From: Chryseobacterium sp. 7
GTDB lineage: Bacteria; Bacteroidota; Bacteroidia; Flavobacteriales; Weeksellaceae
NCBI RefSeq assembly: GCF_003663845.1
Contig: NZ_RCCA01000001.1
Coordinates: 3,410,001-3,474,000, forward strand
Length of the DNA stretch: 64,000 nt
Reading direction: 5' to 3'
In this document: positions 16,489-25,740 of the stretch, in pieces
Layout: every line of letters starts with the position of its first letter
Position numbering within the stretch: the first letter of the stretch is position 1
Program-made: the position numbers and the translations under genes
Notes under the pieces: model-generated
The model's input: the letters and a program-made list of their open reading frames with translations, nothing else
What the model was told of the DNA's origin: nothing
Database searches by the model: none

Positions 16489-18147
16489 ATGGAAGAACAA
16501 AATTCAAATATATGGTGGCTCAATGAAGAGTCTGAGCAAATGCTGAACAGAGGATATCTGTTGAAAGGTGAAACGGTAGACGGAGCTATCGACAGAATTA
16601 CCACTGCCGCTGCAAAAAGGTTATATAAACCAGAACTTCAACCGGCATTCAAAGAGATGATCACAAAAGGATGGATCAGTTTCTCTTCTCCTGTATGGGC
16701 TAATATGGGTACAGAGAGAGGTCTTCCTATCTCATGTTTCAACGCTCACATTCCGGACAGCATTGAGGGAATTACTCACAAAATGGGTGAAGTTATCATG
16801 CAGACCAAAATCGGAGGAGGTACTTCAGGATATTTCGGGGAATTGAGAAACAGAGGAACAGCGGTAACGGATAACGGAAAGTCTTCAGGAGCCGTTTCAT
16901 TCATGAAGCTTTTTGATACAGCTATGGATGTTGTTTCTCAGGGAGGCGTAAGAAGAGGTGCTTTTGCTGCGTATTTAGATATTGACCACGGAGATATTGA
17001 AGAATTTTTATCCATTAAAGATATTGGTAGCCCTATTCAGAACCTGTTTACCGGAGTATGTGTACCGGATTACTGGATGCAGGACATGATTGACGGTGAT
17101 ATGGAAAAACGTAAAGTTTGGGCAAGAGTATTGGAAAGCCGTCAGCAAAAAGGTCTTCCGTATATTTTCTTCACAGATAATGTGAACAGAAACAAACCTC
17201 AGGTGTATAAAGATTTAGGAATGACGGTAAACGCAAGTAACCTTTGTTCTGAAATCATGCTTCCTTCTACAATGGAAGAGTCTTTCATCTGCTGTCTGTC
17301 TTCCATGAACTTAGAATTATACGATGAGTGGAAAGATACAGATGCCGTAAAATTAGCAGTATACTTCCTTGATGCTGTATTATCCGAGTTTATTGATAAA
17401 ACTGAAGGTAACTACTACCTACAGGGAGCAAGAAACTTCGCTATGCGCCACAGAGCTCTGGGATTAGGTGTTTTAGGATATCATTCTTATTTACAGAAAA
17501 ACATGATTCCGTTTGAAAGCTTTGAGGCAACTCAGTTCAACGCGAGAGCATTCAGACATATTAAAGAGCAGGCTGAGCAGGCTTCAAGAGAACTTGCCAA
17601 TATCTATGGAGAACCGGAAGTATTGAAAGGATACGGATTAAGAAATACCACTACAATGGCTATTGCTCCTACTACTTCAAGTTCTGCCATCTTAGGGCAG
17701 ACTTCTCCCGGAATTGAGCCTTTCTCTTCTAACTATTATAAAGCAGGTCTTGCCAAAGGAAACTTTATGCGTAAGAACAAATACCTGGCAAAACTATTAA
17801 AGGAAAAAGGGCTGGATAATGAAGAGACATGGAGAACGATTATGCTCAACCATGGATCCGTACAGCATTTGAACGAGCTTACTCCTGAAGAAAAGGCAGT
17901 ATTCAAAACGTTCAAAGAAATTTCTCCAATGGAGATTATTTCTCAGGCTGCCCAAAGACAGCAATACATTGATCAGGCACAGTCTCTGAATCTTCAGATT
18001 CCTTCTACAATGCCTGTAAAAGATGTAAACTATCTTTATATTGAAGCTTGGAAAAAAGGAGTAAAAACACTTTACTACCAAAGAAGTTCATCTGTTTCAA
18101 AAGAAATGATGGTTAACTTCGTATCATGTTCAAGCTGTGAGGCATAG
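16489..18147 (+). CDS. nrdA: Ribonucleotide reductase, class I large subunit
   Basis: 552 aa. Active-site features are visible in order: PISCFNAHIPDS (first redox Cys), NLCSEIMLPS (Asn, thiyl-radical Cys, Glu), ICCLSSMNL (second redox Cys) and TLYYQRSS (radical-transfer Tyr pair). The C-terminal shuttle Cys pair is in SCSSCEA. The protein begins almost directly with the catalytic domain and lacks the N-terminal ATP-cone of about 90 residues that provides dATP feedback in many class I enzymes; NrdB lacks one too. It is the last gene of the nrdB/small gene/nrdA operon and is followed by a strong terminator. Confidence 0.96.
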   Translation: MEEQNSNIWWLNEESEQMLNRGYLLKGETVDGAIDRITTAAAKRLYKPELQPAFKEMITKGWISFSSPVWANMGTERGLPISCFNAHIPDSIEGITHKMGEVIMQTKIGGGTSGYFGELRNRGTAVTDNGKSSGAVSFMKLFDTAMDVVSQGGVRRGAFAAYLDIDHGDIEEFLSIKDIGSPIQNLFTGVCVPDYWMQDMIDGDMEKRKVWARVLESRQQKGLPYIFFTDNVNRNKPQVYKDLGMTVNASNLCSEIMLPSTMEESFICCLSSMNLELYDEWKDTDAVKLAVYFLDAVLSEFIDKTEGNYYLQGARNFAMRHRALGLGVLGYHSYLQKNMIPFESFEATQFNARAFRHIKEQAEQASRELANIYGEPEVLKGYGLRNTTTMAIAPTTSSSAILGQTSPGIEPFSSNYYKAGLAKGNFMRKNKYLAKLLKEKGLDNEETWRTIMLNHGSVQHLNELTPEEKAVFKTFKEISPMEIISQAAQRQQYIDQAQSLNLQIPSTMPVKDVNYLYIEAWKKGVKTLYYQRSSSVSKEMMVNFVSCSSCEA

Positions 18148-18176
18148 AATTCACAAATAATAAACTTCTCTATAGG

Positions 18177-18203
18177 AAACACGCTTTTTTAGCGTGTTTT
18201 TTT
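18177..18203 (+). terminator. Rho-independent terminator after nrdA
   Basis: AAACACGCT (18177-18185) pairs with AGCGTGTTT (18191-18199), followed by more T's. Confidence 0.85.
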
Positions 18204-18663
18204 ATTATAATTAAAATTTAACAAAAATTTAACATTTGGACTAAAAAAATCTATTTCCCGTTAATCATTCATTAATACTGAAAATAATACGCCTTCACTC
18301 CCTACACTGTGAATCAAGTCCCTATATCATTGACTTTTCATTATTATTGTGAAGTTATTTTATATACATTTGTTGAAAATAAACTAAATAAAATAGTTTT
18401 TTGATAAAAATAACCTTAACAATCAAACGTTTTATAATCAATTTAAGTTTATGATTTATTTAAATGAATAACCAAACGTTATTGTTAAAAAACACAAAAC
18501 AAAGGAGAAAAATAAATAGAACACATATAATTCACAATAAAGTGAATATTAAATAAACACAAATCTTTCAAAATCACATTACTTATAACACAAATAAAAA
18601 GTAAATAGCTAATTGCTATTGACAAAAATTGCTATAAAATAAACACAAAAAAATTATTTCGAA
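18204..18663. other. Long AT-rich spacer before the secreted pair
   Basis: 460 bp without coding signal. A TACATTTG element (18365-18372) matches the -7 consensus but has no well-spaced -33 TTG. An imperfect inverted repeat (TAACAAT...AACGTT at 18417-18431 and AACGTTATTGTTA at 18475-18487) lies downstream of it. If that promoter is used, the 5' leader would be about 285 bases. Confidence 0.5.
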
Positions 18664-19236
18664 ATGAATAAAGTTATTGCCTTAATACTATTTCTATTTA
18701 GTATTACTTCATTTGCACAGGTAGGTATAAACACGTCAGCACCTGATCAGAGCTCAGTTTTAGATGTTACAAGCACTTCCAAAGGGGTACTTCTCCCGAG
18801 AATCAGTAATCCAGCCACTATTACCAATCCGGCTACAGGACTTGTTATTTTTGACACCAACAAAAAATGTATCAGCCAAAATGTAGGAACTCCTGCAACC
18901 CCAGATTGGGTATGCCTTTCTCCATATGTAGCTAAATTTTTCTACATGCCCAGCGTAGTTTTTGACACAACTACAACTTCAACGGGCCAAACGAAAGATC
19001 TGTACACTTTATATAAAAATCAGTTTTCGAATGTCCCGGCTAATGCAAGAAGTGCATCTGCTCCGGCTTCGATACCCTTTTTTCCTAATGCAACAGATTT
19101 ATACTATTATGTAACAGGCTATGATACTTCTGTTTTTAAAATAAACAGCATAAGCAGCACAGGTGTATTGAATTATGATGTTTTATCAAATGCTACTTCA
19201 GCCTCTTTCATCAACATTGTATTTGTTGTAAAATAA
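18664..19236 (+). CDS. Secreted protein with flavobacterial VGINT...SVLDV...GVLLPR head motif
   Basis: 190 aa with a clear signal peptide (MNKVIALILFLFSITSFAQ). Directly after cleavage comes the run VGINTSAPDQSSVLDV followed by KGVLLPRI, a recurrent N-terminal module of flavobacterial surface and tail-fibre-like proteins. The rest is Ser/Thr/Ala-rich beta-type sequence with no recognisable catalytic motif and no C-terminal sorting domain. It is followed after 6 bases by the lectin-like gene, so the two are very likely co-expressed. A surface or matrix role is plausible; no function is known. Confidence 0.75.
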   Translation: MNKVIALILFLFSITSFAQVGINTSAPDQSSVLDVTSTSKGVLLPRISNPATITNPATGLVIFDTNKKCISQNVGTPATPDWVCLSPYVAKFFYMPSVVFDTTTTSTGQTKDLYTLYKNQFSNVPANARSASAPASIPFFPNATDLYYYVTGYDTSVFKINSISSTGVLNYDVLSNATSASFINIVFVVK

Positions 19237-19242
19237 GCAGCC

Positions 19243-20811
19243 ATGAAAAAGAATATTAAAAGGCTGCCATGGATGAGCCTGATTTTTGTACTGCTTACCA
19301 ACTTTATGTATGCGCAGACAGACAGTACTGAAGTGGCAAGTATATATGGGTTTTATTCCTATTCCAGTTCGCTGATGAATGCTTCTTCAGCCTCTGAACT
19401 TATGATACAGGGAAACGCTTCACATACTTCTACCGGTGTACAGCTTACTCCTGCAAGTTCAGGGCAGTTTGGTGGTCTATTTATCAATGGAAGAACTTTC
19501 ACTTCCGTAAACGGGCTTCATGTTGAATTCGAATATGACATGAAAAACGGAACCCCCTTAAGTGGTACTTACGGAGACGGTTTATCTTTTTTCCTGTATG
19601 ATGGAGCGGTGACAAGTCCTGCAATTGGAGCCCCGGGAGCAGGCCTTGGATATTCGTATAACAGGACACAGAATACCTACGCCAGCCAGAGAAAAGCAGG
19701 TTTATCATCCGCTTATCTGGGTATTGCTTTGGATGAGTTTGGAAATTTTAAATCAAAACGTTTTCAGGGTGAATCCAGGATAAACGGAATTGCCGGAGTA
19801 ACATGGTCACAACCAACAAGCCATGTCACTTTAAGGGGAGCAAAAGGCGCTGCAATTAATACAACAGGATTAGGAGATGGCTTTACCGGATATCCTGTTC
19901 TGATTACAAGATCTACTTTAAGCAATACGGGAACTGTAGGCAGGGTATTACAAACTGACAGAAGCTATCTGACTACTTCCAACACTCTTTCTTCAGTATT
20001 TGATCTCAGAAACAATGCCGGAGAATTCAGAAAAGTATATCTTGACCTGATTCCCCATTTCATAAGCACTACCGCAACAGACGGATTTGATATAAAAGTG
20101 GATATTCAGACTGCACAAAGCGGAACACCTGTTAATATTATTAATTATTATCATTATAAAACCTCAGTACCTTATACTGAGAATGCTAATCCTCAGACGA
20201 CTGATTTTAATACTTCAGATACGGAAGGAGCAGCAACTCCTCAAACTCTTGATGCAACGATTCCTACCTTTCTAAAGCTAGGTTTTGCGGCCTCTACAGG
20301 AGCTGCCTTTCAGCAACATATTATCCGAAATGTTAAATTAACACTTCCTTATTCGGCAGTAACAAATGATGATGCAGCTTCTACATGTAAGCTTCAAGCA
20401 GTTAATATCCCGGTTTTTAATAATGATATAGCCTACAAAGGCCCAATCAGCATTACGACTCCACCTACCGGAAGCAATACTAATATTGATTATTCAACAT
20501 TCAGTTTTGCAAAAACCAGTGATACCGATCTTACGCTATACCGTAAAAAAGTAACTGCTGCTGGTACATGGACCTACAACAAATCAACAGGCATTGTCAC
20601 TTTCAATCCTTCAAGCGGGTTTACAGGAACAGCTACAATGACTTATAGTGTAAAAGGAAAGACAGTAAAAGATTCAAATGGTAAAATTATTGAACCCTAT
20701 GGTGATACTGCTTACCGGTCTGTTCCAGCCACTATTACTGTTAGTTTAAAAACTTCGGGTTGTATTTATCCTGTCATTTCAAACAGAATGATTACACAAG
20801 GAGTAAAATAA
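19243..20811 (+). CDS. Secreted protein with L-type-lectin-like domain and C-terminal Ig/cadherin-like domain
   Basis: 522 aa with a signal peptide (cleavage after YAQ). Residues about 45-370 resemble a legume/L-type lectin sandwich: FEYDMKNGTPLSGTYGDG, then GLSFFLYDG, then AYLGIALDEFGNF, the places where L-type lectins carry acidic metal- and sugar-binding residues. After a linker (TNDDAASTC) comes a repeat resembling bacterial cadherin/Ig-like domains (FNNDIAYKGPISITTPPTG to TATMTYSVKG). No type IX sorting domain is seen at the end. Likely a carbohydrate-binding surface or secreted protein acting with the product of the previous gene. The lectin call rests on pattern recognition. Confidence 0.65.
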   Translation: MKKNIKRLPWMSLIFVLLTNFMYAQTDSTEVASIYGFYSYSSSLMNASSASELMIQGNASHTSTGVQLTPASSGQFGGLFINGRTFTSVNGLHVEFEYDMKNGTPLSGTYGDGLSFFLYDGAVTSPAIGAPGAGLGYSYNRTQNTYASQRKAGLSSAYLGIALDEFGNFKSKRFQGESRINGIAGVTWSQPTSHVTLRGAKGAAINTTGLGDGFTGYPVLITRSTLSNTGTVGRVLQTDRSYLTTSNTLSSVFDLRNNAGEFRKVYLDLIPHFISTTATDGFDIKVDIQTAQSGTPVNIINYYHYKTSVPYTENANPQTTDFNTSDTEGAATPQTLDATIPTFLKLGFAASTGAAFQQHIIRNVKLTLPYSAVTNDDAASTCKLQAVNIPVFNNDIAYKGPISITTPPTGSNTNIDYSTFSFAKTSDTDLTLYRKKVTAAGTWTYNKSTGIVTFNPSSGFTGTATMTYSVKGKTVKDSNGKIIEPYGDTAYRSVPATITVSLKTSGCIYPVISNRMITQGVK

Positions 20812-20817
20812 ATTATG

Positions 20818-20848
20818 AAAAGATCTTCAAAACAATGAAGATCTTTTT
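20818..20848 (+). terminator. Terminator of the secreted pair
   Basis: AAAAGATCTTC and GAAGATCTTTT flank an 8-base loop and end in a T-run, 7 bases after the stop. Confidence 0.8.
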
Positions 20849-20863
20849 AATGTTACATGCTGC

Positions 20864-20895
20864 AAAAAAGGTCCGGATTTTCTTTCCGGACCTTT
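20864..20895 (-). terminator. Terminator of the TonB receptor gene
   Basis: AAAGGTCCGGA (20867-20877) pairs with TCCGGACCTTT (20885-20895). On the minus strand it is followed by T's. Confidence 0.85.
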
Positions 20896-20932
20896 GAAAA
20901 AGAATGATATGAAGTAAAATGTAAAAGCGTTA

Positions 20933-23900
20933 TTAAAAATTATATCGAACTCCCAGCTGAGCCTGAAATCTTGATGCAAACTGATCAATAGTATATGGCA
21001 GTCCCGGAGTTTTGAAATTGTAAGTAGGATCTCCGGCAGACGGCTGTCCTGTTGCAATATTTCCAACCTTAGTTAATCCCACACTTGCAGTAGAATTGAA
21101 AGTATTAGGTACAAAATAGACCTTACCCCAGTCTTTGTTCAACAGGTTGGTAAAATTGATGATGCTCAAAGAGATTTGTATATTATTTTTAGATTTCTTA
21201 CTCAGCTTGATTTCATCCATGATCCTGATATCCGCCTGGATATTCCATGGAGTAACATCTCCGTTTCTTTCCGTGAATTTACCTCGTCTGGATTTCAGAT
21301 AATCGTTACTGTTGACAAAGTTTTCGTAGTCTGCAATCTGTTGCTGAGCAGTTACCACGACGTTTCCTGCAGCATCTTTTATAGGAACGATATATTTGGA
21401 AGCTTCTGCAGCATCTTTAAAGATATAAGCAAGCCCTGCAGCCTGTCCTGTGTTGGCAATTGTACTGTTTACAAATCCCCAAGAAAAAGGATTTCCGGAC
21501 TGTGCATTGAAATACACGTTGGTGTATAACCTGTTCATATCTGAAATATTAAAGGCATATCCAAGGTTAGCGACCACTCTGTTTTTGATGGCGAAGTTGG
21601 AAGTAGTCAATTTCGGATCATTAGGTGTCAGAGATTGGTTCATCTGCCAGTTACTTTCCATGGAGTTTCTGATACCGTTGGTAATATCTTTAGCATCTCC
21701 GTAAGTATAAGCTACAAAGAAATTAAATCCGAAATCATACGATTTTGAAAGCTGTGCCGTCAGGTTATAACGGTATCCTTCTTTTGTATTGGATAAAAGA
21801 TAGGCATTAGAGAAATTATTGTTGATATTGGTAGTATAGATCGGCATTTCATGATTTGTATCATAGCTGTAATACGTCACATTATCCGTCTTGTTCACCT
21901 GCTGGAATTTCAGATCATAAAGTACTTTTGTGTAGATTCCTTCTAAAGTTAATTTATATCCTGCTAAAGTATAATCAAAAGCTAATGAGCTTCTCCACAC
22001 TCTTGGCATTTTAAAGTTGTTATCAACAAGGTCTACCTGTACTTTGGATGAGTTTTGCCATTTCGGGAAATTGGCGCTGTTCAATGGATCTCCGTTGGCA
22101 GCAAGCTGTGCTGGTGTTGGTGCATTATAATCATAGCTTCCAAAACCTACTCCATCATTATAATAAGCATATCCTAACCAGGCAAAAGGAATTCTTCCCA
22201 CAAAAATACCCGATCCTCCTCTTAATACCATAGATCTGTTTTCTGTAAGATCAATGGTAAATCCAAGTCTTGGAGAGAACGTAGGTTTATTCAGATAGTT
22301 GTTGGTAAGCTGGCTTAAAGGAGTGTAACTGTAAGTATTTCCAGCATTCGGATCCTGAGGAGAGCTGGTTACCAATGGGCTCAACTGCGGTTTATTTGGT
22401 AAGTCTGTATAATCTATTCTTACTCCCGGTGAAAGTCTCACTCTTCCCCAGTTGATTTCATCCTGAAGATACATGGAAAGGAGATTTACCTTATACTGAG
22501 CATACGGATTATCAAAAAGAGTTTGTCTGCTATCTCCGTTAAAAGGGTACGTTCCTCTTATCCTTGCAGGTGTTCCATTATAAAAATCAGTCAGGTTTTT
22601 ATAGGAAATCCTTCCGTTTAAAGCATTCACAAAACCATAATCAATATTGTAAAGTTCATTGTGGGTTCCTAATAAGAAGGTATGGTTTCCTGTTTTGTAG
22701 GTAAGGTTATCTGTAATTTCAAAGGTTTTTTGCTTCATATTAAAAACCGTTGCCTCCCTGTCGTTTCCAAGAAGAATAGTTCCTCCGTTGTAAGCAATTT
22801 CCACCTGCGGAAACATGGCGTTCCCGGAAGTAGGATCTCTGTAGTCATGAATGGAAGAATATCCCACCACCAAATTGTTGCTCCATTTATCATTAAAACG
22901 GCTTTTCAGCTCAAGTGTAGTAGTGGACGCTGTATTTTTCTGAACGAAATCCATGCTGGAAAATCTGAAGTTAGCTCCATCTCTCTCCAGGTTGGATGCC
23001 TGTGAAAATACTGTATTGTTTTTAATGGATAATGTATGTTTATCATTAATCTTCCAGTCTAACTTATTAAAAAGTTTAGAACTTTCGGAGAAGTTATTGT
23101 ACTGGTTAAAGCTTCCTACATTGAATCCATACTTATTTCTTACAAAATCTGAAATCTGCTGAGCTACCTGTTCATTCACCAATGCTCCCGGATCGTTGGC
23201 ATTATAAAATACAGGATCTGTTCTTTTAGTGTATTCCAGATTGGTAAACAGGAATACCTTATCTCTTACAATCGGCAATCCTACTCTTCCTCCATAGATA
23301 AAATCTTCAAAATCGCTAGGCATTTTAGAATTATCCCCTACTCTGTTTCTACCGGTAATGGATGCATTTCTTCCGTATGCATAGATGGATCCTGTAACAT
23401 CATTACTTCCGCTTCGGGTCACTGCATTAATACTTCCCCCAAGGAAATTTCCTAATTTTACGTCATAAGGCGCAATATACACCTGCACATCCTGTATAGC
23501 ATCCAGACTTATAGAATTGGAACGCGTGCTGCTTCCCGGCATTCCTGAAGTACCAGTCTGTCCCCCTAATGAAGGACTGAAACCGATAGCATCGTTATTG
23601 ATAGAACCATCAATTGTTACGTTATTATAACGGAAATTGGTACCGTTGAAAGAGTTGTTAGCACTCTGGGGAACCAGTTTGGTAACATCCTGAATTCCGC
23701 GGTTGATATTGGGAAGACCGGAAATTTCAGCCTGGCTGATCCCTACTCCATATTTTGCGGTCGTCTTTTTGGAGGTAATTTTTACTTCATCAATTGTTTT
23801 TTCTTTGCTGCCTACTTCTACTACAGGCAAATCGTTATTTCCTAAAGAAAGCTGCAGATTAGGATTTTCATAGATAACCTGTGATCCGTCAGATATTTCA

Positions 23901-24118
23901 ATTTTATAAGGTCCTCCCGGCTGAAGATTATCTAAACTGAACTGCCCTTTGCTGTTACTTTTCGTTTCAAAGGTACTGTTGGTAGGAATGTGTACTACCT
24001 TTACTGTAACTTCGGAAGAGATTCCCTTTAACCTTCCGAAAATCTTAGAGCTGGTTTCCTGTGAAAATGCAAACCCGAATGATAACAGAGCAAAAGCACA
24101 GATGATTTTTTTCTTCAT
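20933..24118 (-). CDS. Oar-like TonB-dependent outer-membrane receptor
   Basis: 1061 aa. A signal peptide (to FAFSQ) is followed by a carboxypeptidase-regulatory-like domain (about 25-100, with LDNLQPGGPYKIEIS). A TonB plug (about 115-240, TIDEVKITSKK to GSINAVTRSGSNDVTGSIY) and a beta barrel end in LGVRYNF with terminal Phe, the usual outer-membrane insertion signal. The long type with a regulatory N-domain resembles Oar of Myxococcus and many Bacteroidota receptors. It would import a ligand with TonB energy. It stands alone: no SusD partner, lipoprotein or regulator is adjacent, so the ligand cannot be guessed. Confidence 0.93.
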   Translation of the reverse strand: MKKKIICAFALLSFGFAFSQETSSKIFGRLKGISSEVTVKVVHIPTNSTFETKSNSKGQFSLDNLQPGGPYKIEISDGSQVIYENPNLQLSLGNNDLPVVEVGSKEKTIDEVKITSKKTTAKYGVGISQAEISGLPNINRGIQDVTKLVPQSANNSFNGTNFRYNNVTIDGSINNDAIGFSPSLGGQTGTSGMPGSSTRSNSISLDAIQDVQVYIAPYDVKLGNFLGGSINAVTRSGSNDVTGSIYAYGRNASITGRNRVGDNSKMPSDFEDFIYGGRVGLPIVRDKVFLFTNLEYTKRTDPVFYNANDPGALVNEQVAQQISDFVRNKYGFNVGSFNQYNNFSESSKLFNKLDWKINDKHTLSIKNNTVFSQASNLERDGANFRFSSMDFVQKNTASTTTLELKSRFNDKWSNNLVVGYSSIHDYRDPTSGNAMFPQVEIAYNGGTILLGNDREATVFNMKQKTFEITDNLTYKTGNHTFLLGTHNELYNIDYGFVNALNGRISYKNLTDFYNGTPARIRGTYPFNGDSRQTLFDNPYAQYKVNLLSMYLQDEINWGRVRLSPGVRIDYTDLPNKPQLSPLVTSSPQDPNAGNTYSYTPLSQLTNNYLNKPTFSPRLGFTIDLTENRSMVLRGGSGIFVGRIPFAWLGYAYYNDGVGFGSYDYNAPTPAQLAANGDPLNSANFPKWQNSSKVQVDLVDNNFKMPRVWRSSLAFDYTLAGYKLTLEGIYTKVLYDLKFQQVNKTDNVTYYSYDTNHEMPIYTTNINNNFSNAYLLSNTKEGYRYNLTAQLSKSYDFGFNFFVAYTYGDAKDITNGIRNSMESNWQMNQSLTPNDPKLTTSNFAIKNRVVANLGYAFNISDMNRLYTNVYFNAQSGNPFSWGFVNSTIANTGQAAGLAYIFKDAAEASKYIVPIKDAAGNVVVTAQQQIADYENFVNSNDYLKSRRGKFTERNGDVTPWNIQADIRIMDEIKLSKKSKNNIQISLSIINFTNLLNKDWGKVYFVPNTFNSTASVGLTKVGNIATGQPSAGDPTYNFKTPGLPYTIDQFASRFQAQLGVRYNF

Positions 24119-24398
24119 ATTTTATTCGCTATAAACTTGGTGTAAAATTAGATCTAGTAAAAATGAAGTATGGTAACATAGAATTAACATTACGTAACAG
24201 AATGTTTAATATTTCCTTAAAAAAAGCTTAATAGAAAGGGGGTCAAAATCTTAAAAAATTTTCTACACAAAACCTAAAAAACAATCTATTCTTCAAGTGT
24301 TTCAAAAGGTTTTCATTTCTTAAAATTTCATTATTAACAACTGTTTCCTCTTGAAATACTTTCCGTACAAATCATAGAATGCTCTGATATTTTTGGTT
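24119..24398. other. Divergent spacer, AT-rich
   Basis: No coding signal is seen. It separates the TonB receptor start from the DUF72 promoter at 24399. Confidence 0.5.
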
Positions 24399-24406
24399 TA
24401 TATTTG
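24399..24406 (+). promoter_or_regulatory. -7 element (TATATTTG) of the DUF72 gene
   Basis: It matches TAnnTTTG, 30 bases before the ATG at 24437. It overlaps the alternative TTG start at 24404, which argues against that start. Confidence 0.5.
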
Positions 24407-24436
24407 TGTTTATTGTTTAATGCCAAAACTACAGAT

Positions 24437-25327
24437 ATGAAATTCGGACAAGTAGAAGACCCTTCAAAAATAGATTTCACATTACCTAAAGACCATCCAA
24501 GAACTAAAGAAATATTGGCTCTTAATAAAAAAGGACTGGAAAACATTTCTATAGGATGTGCGAAATGGAACAAAACAGATCTTAAGGGATTTTATCCCAA
24601 AGGAACTAAAGATGAACTGACATATTATGCCACTCAGTTTAATTCTATCGAGCTGAATGCTACGTTCTACGGAATGCCTACGCCTGATCAGGTCACCACA
24701 TGGAAGGAAAAGACTCCGGCGGATTTTAAATTCTTCCCCAAAATTACCAATACCGTTTCCCATTTCAGAAGACTGATTGATGTGACAGATCCGGTAACCC
24801 AATTTGCATCTTCCGTTATCAATTTTGATGAGAAACTGGGAATGGCTTTCTTACAGCTTCATGATAATTTTAAGCCTAAAGATTATGACAGGCTGGAAAA
24901 ATTTGTAAAGGAATGGCCAAAAGAAGTTCCGCTGGCCATTGAGCTTAGAAATACGGAATGGTTTACTGATGAGGAAATTCTGAATACAACCTGTGAGCTT
25001 TTCGAGGCCCATAATATCACCAACATTATTGTAGATACTGCCGGAAGACGAGATATGCTGCATATGCGTCTTACAACTCCCAACGCATTCATCCGTTATG
25101 TGGGTGCAAATGCAGAAAGCGATTACGAAAGGCTGGATGACTGGTTGAAGCACCTTACCAAATGGAAGAAGGAAGGCCTTCAGAATCTTTATTTCTTCGT
25201 GCATCAGAATATTGAAAAGGCCTCTCCATTATTATCAGCTTATTTCATCAAGAAAGTGAATGAGGAATGGAAAACAGATATTCATATTCCACAAATGGCT
25301 ACAGAGAGTACAGGGACACTTTTTTAA
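24437..25327 (+). CDS. DUF72 (YecE-like) protein
   Basis: 296 aa from the ATG at 24437. It has the DUF72 TIM-barrel signatures: ISIGCAKWNKTDLKGFYP at the start of the fold, YATQFNSIELNATFYGMP, then FKFFPKITNTVSHFRR, LAIELRNTEWF and IIVDTAGRRDMLHMRLT. The biochemical role of the family is not established. Three in-frame codons before the promoter-like box were rejected as starts. It appears to be a single-gene unit. Confidence 0.9.
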   Translation: MKFGQVEDPSKIDFTLPKDHPRTKEILALNKKGLENISIGCAKWNKTDLKGFYPKGTKDELTYYATQFNSIELNATFYGMPTPDQVTTWKEKTPADFKFFPKITNTVSHFRRLIDVTDPVTQFASSVINFDEKLGMAFLQLHDNFKPKDYDRLEKFVKEWPKEVPLAIELRNTEWFTDEEILNTTCELFEAHNITNIIVDTAGRRDMLHMRLTTPNAFIRYVGANAESDYERLDDWLKHLTKWKKEGLQNLYFFVHQNIEKASPLLSAYFIKKVNEEWKTDIHIPQMATESTGTLF

Positions 25328-25418
25328 GTGATATTGTGTCAATTTAATAGAATAATTTCGATATCTCTTTTAAACTGTAGTTTCTTTCCCTTTCCTGAAG
25401 AAAAAATTCGTAAATTAG

Positions 25419-25448
25419 AGTATAATGTTTTTCATCAATCATTATACT
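25419..25448 (+). other. Hairpin upstream of the small gene at 25465
   Basis: AGTATAATG (25419-25427) and CATTATACT (25440-25448) form perfect 9-bp arms around a 12-base loop, 16 bases before the ATG. It could be an RNA leader structure or an operator. Confidence 0.4.
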
Positions 25449-25464
25449 TTAAAAAACATAAATC

Positions 25465-25695
25465 ATGGAAAAGGAAATTTGTACTATCAGTATTGCCAAT
25501 AACTGGCTTGGTGATGAATATATTTTTTATGACAATGATACCATAAAACGAGTATATGACAGCCACAGTATGAACCCCAATAAAACGGAGTGGGTTGCCC
25601 CAAAAAGTATTAATAAACACACTAAAGACAAACTTATCAGAGCCTGCCCTGAAGATTATAAAGAACAGGTCATGCATATTCTTGATTATCCTTAA
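25465..25695 (+). CDS. Small protein of unknown function
   Basis: 76 aa, not recognised. It is soluble and acidic/basic mixed, starting MEKEICTISIANNWLGDEYI with a Pro at its end. Codon use looks like that of its neighbours. It has its own leader hairpin and a strong terminator 7 bases after the stop, which support a real gene. No membrane segment, signal peptide or metal-binding motif is visible. Confidence 0.6.
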   Translation: MEKEICTISIANNWLGDEYIFYDNDTIKRVYDSHSMNPNKTEWVAPKSINKHTKDKLIRACPEDYKEQVMHILDYP

Positions 25696-25701
25696 CAAAA
25701 C

Positions 25702-25740
25702 AAAAAAGGGAATGAACTAAAAGTCTCATTCCCCTTTTTT
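25702..25740. terminator. Bidirectional terminator between convergent genes
   Basis: GGGAATGA (25708-25715) pairs with TCATTCCC (25726-25733), flanked by A-run and T-run, so it works in both directions. Confidence 0.85.
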
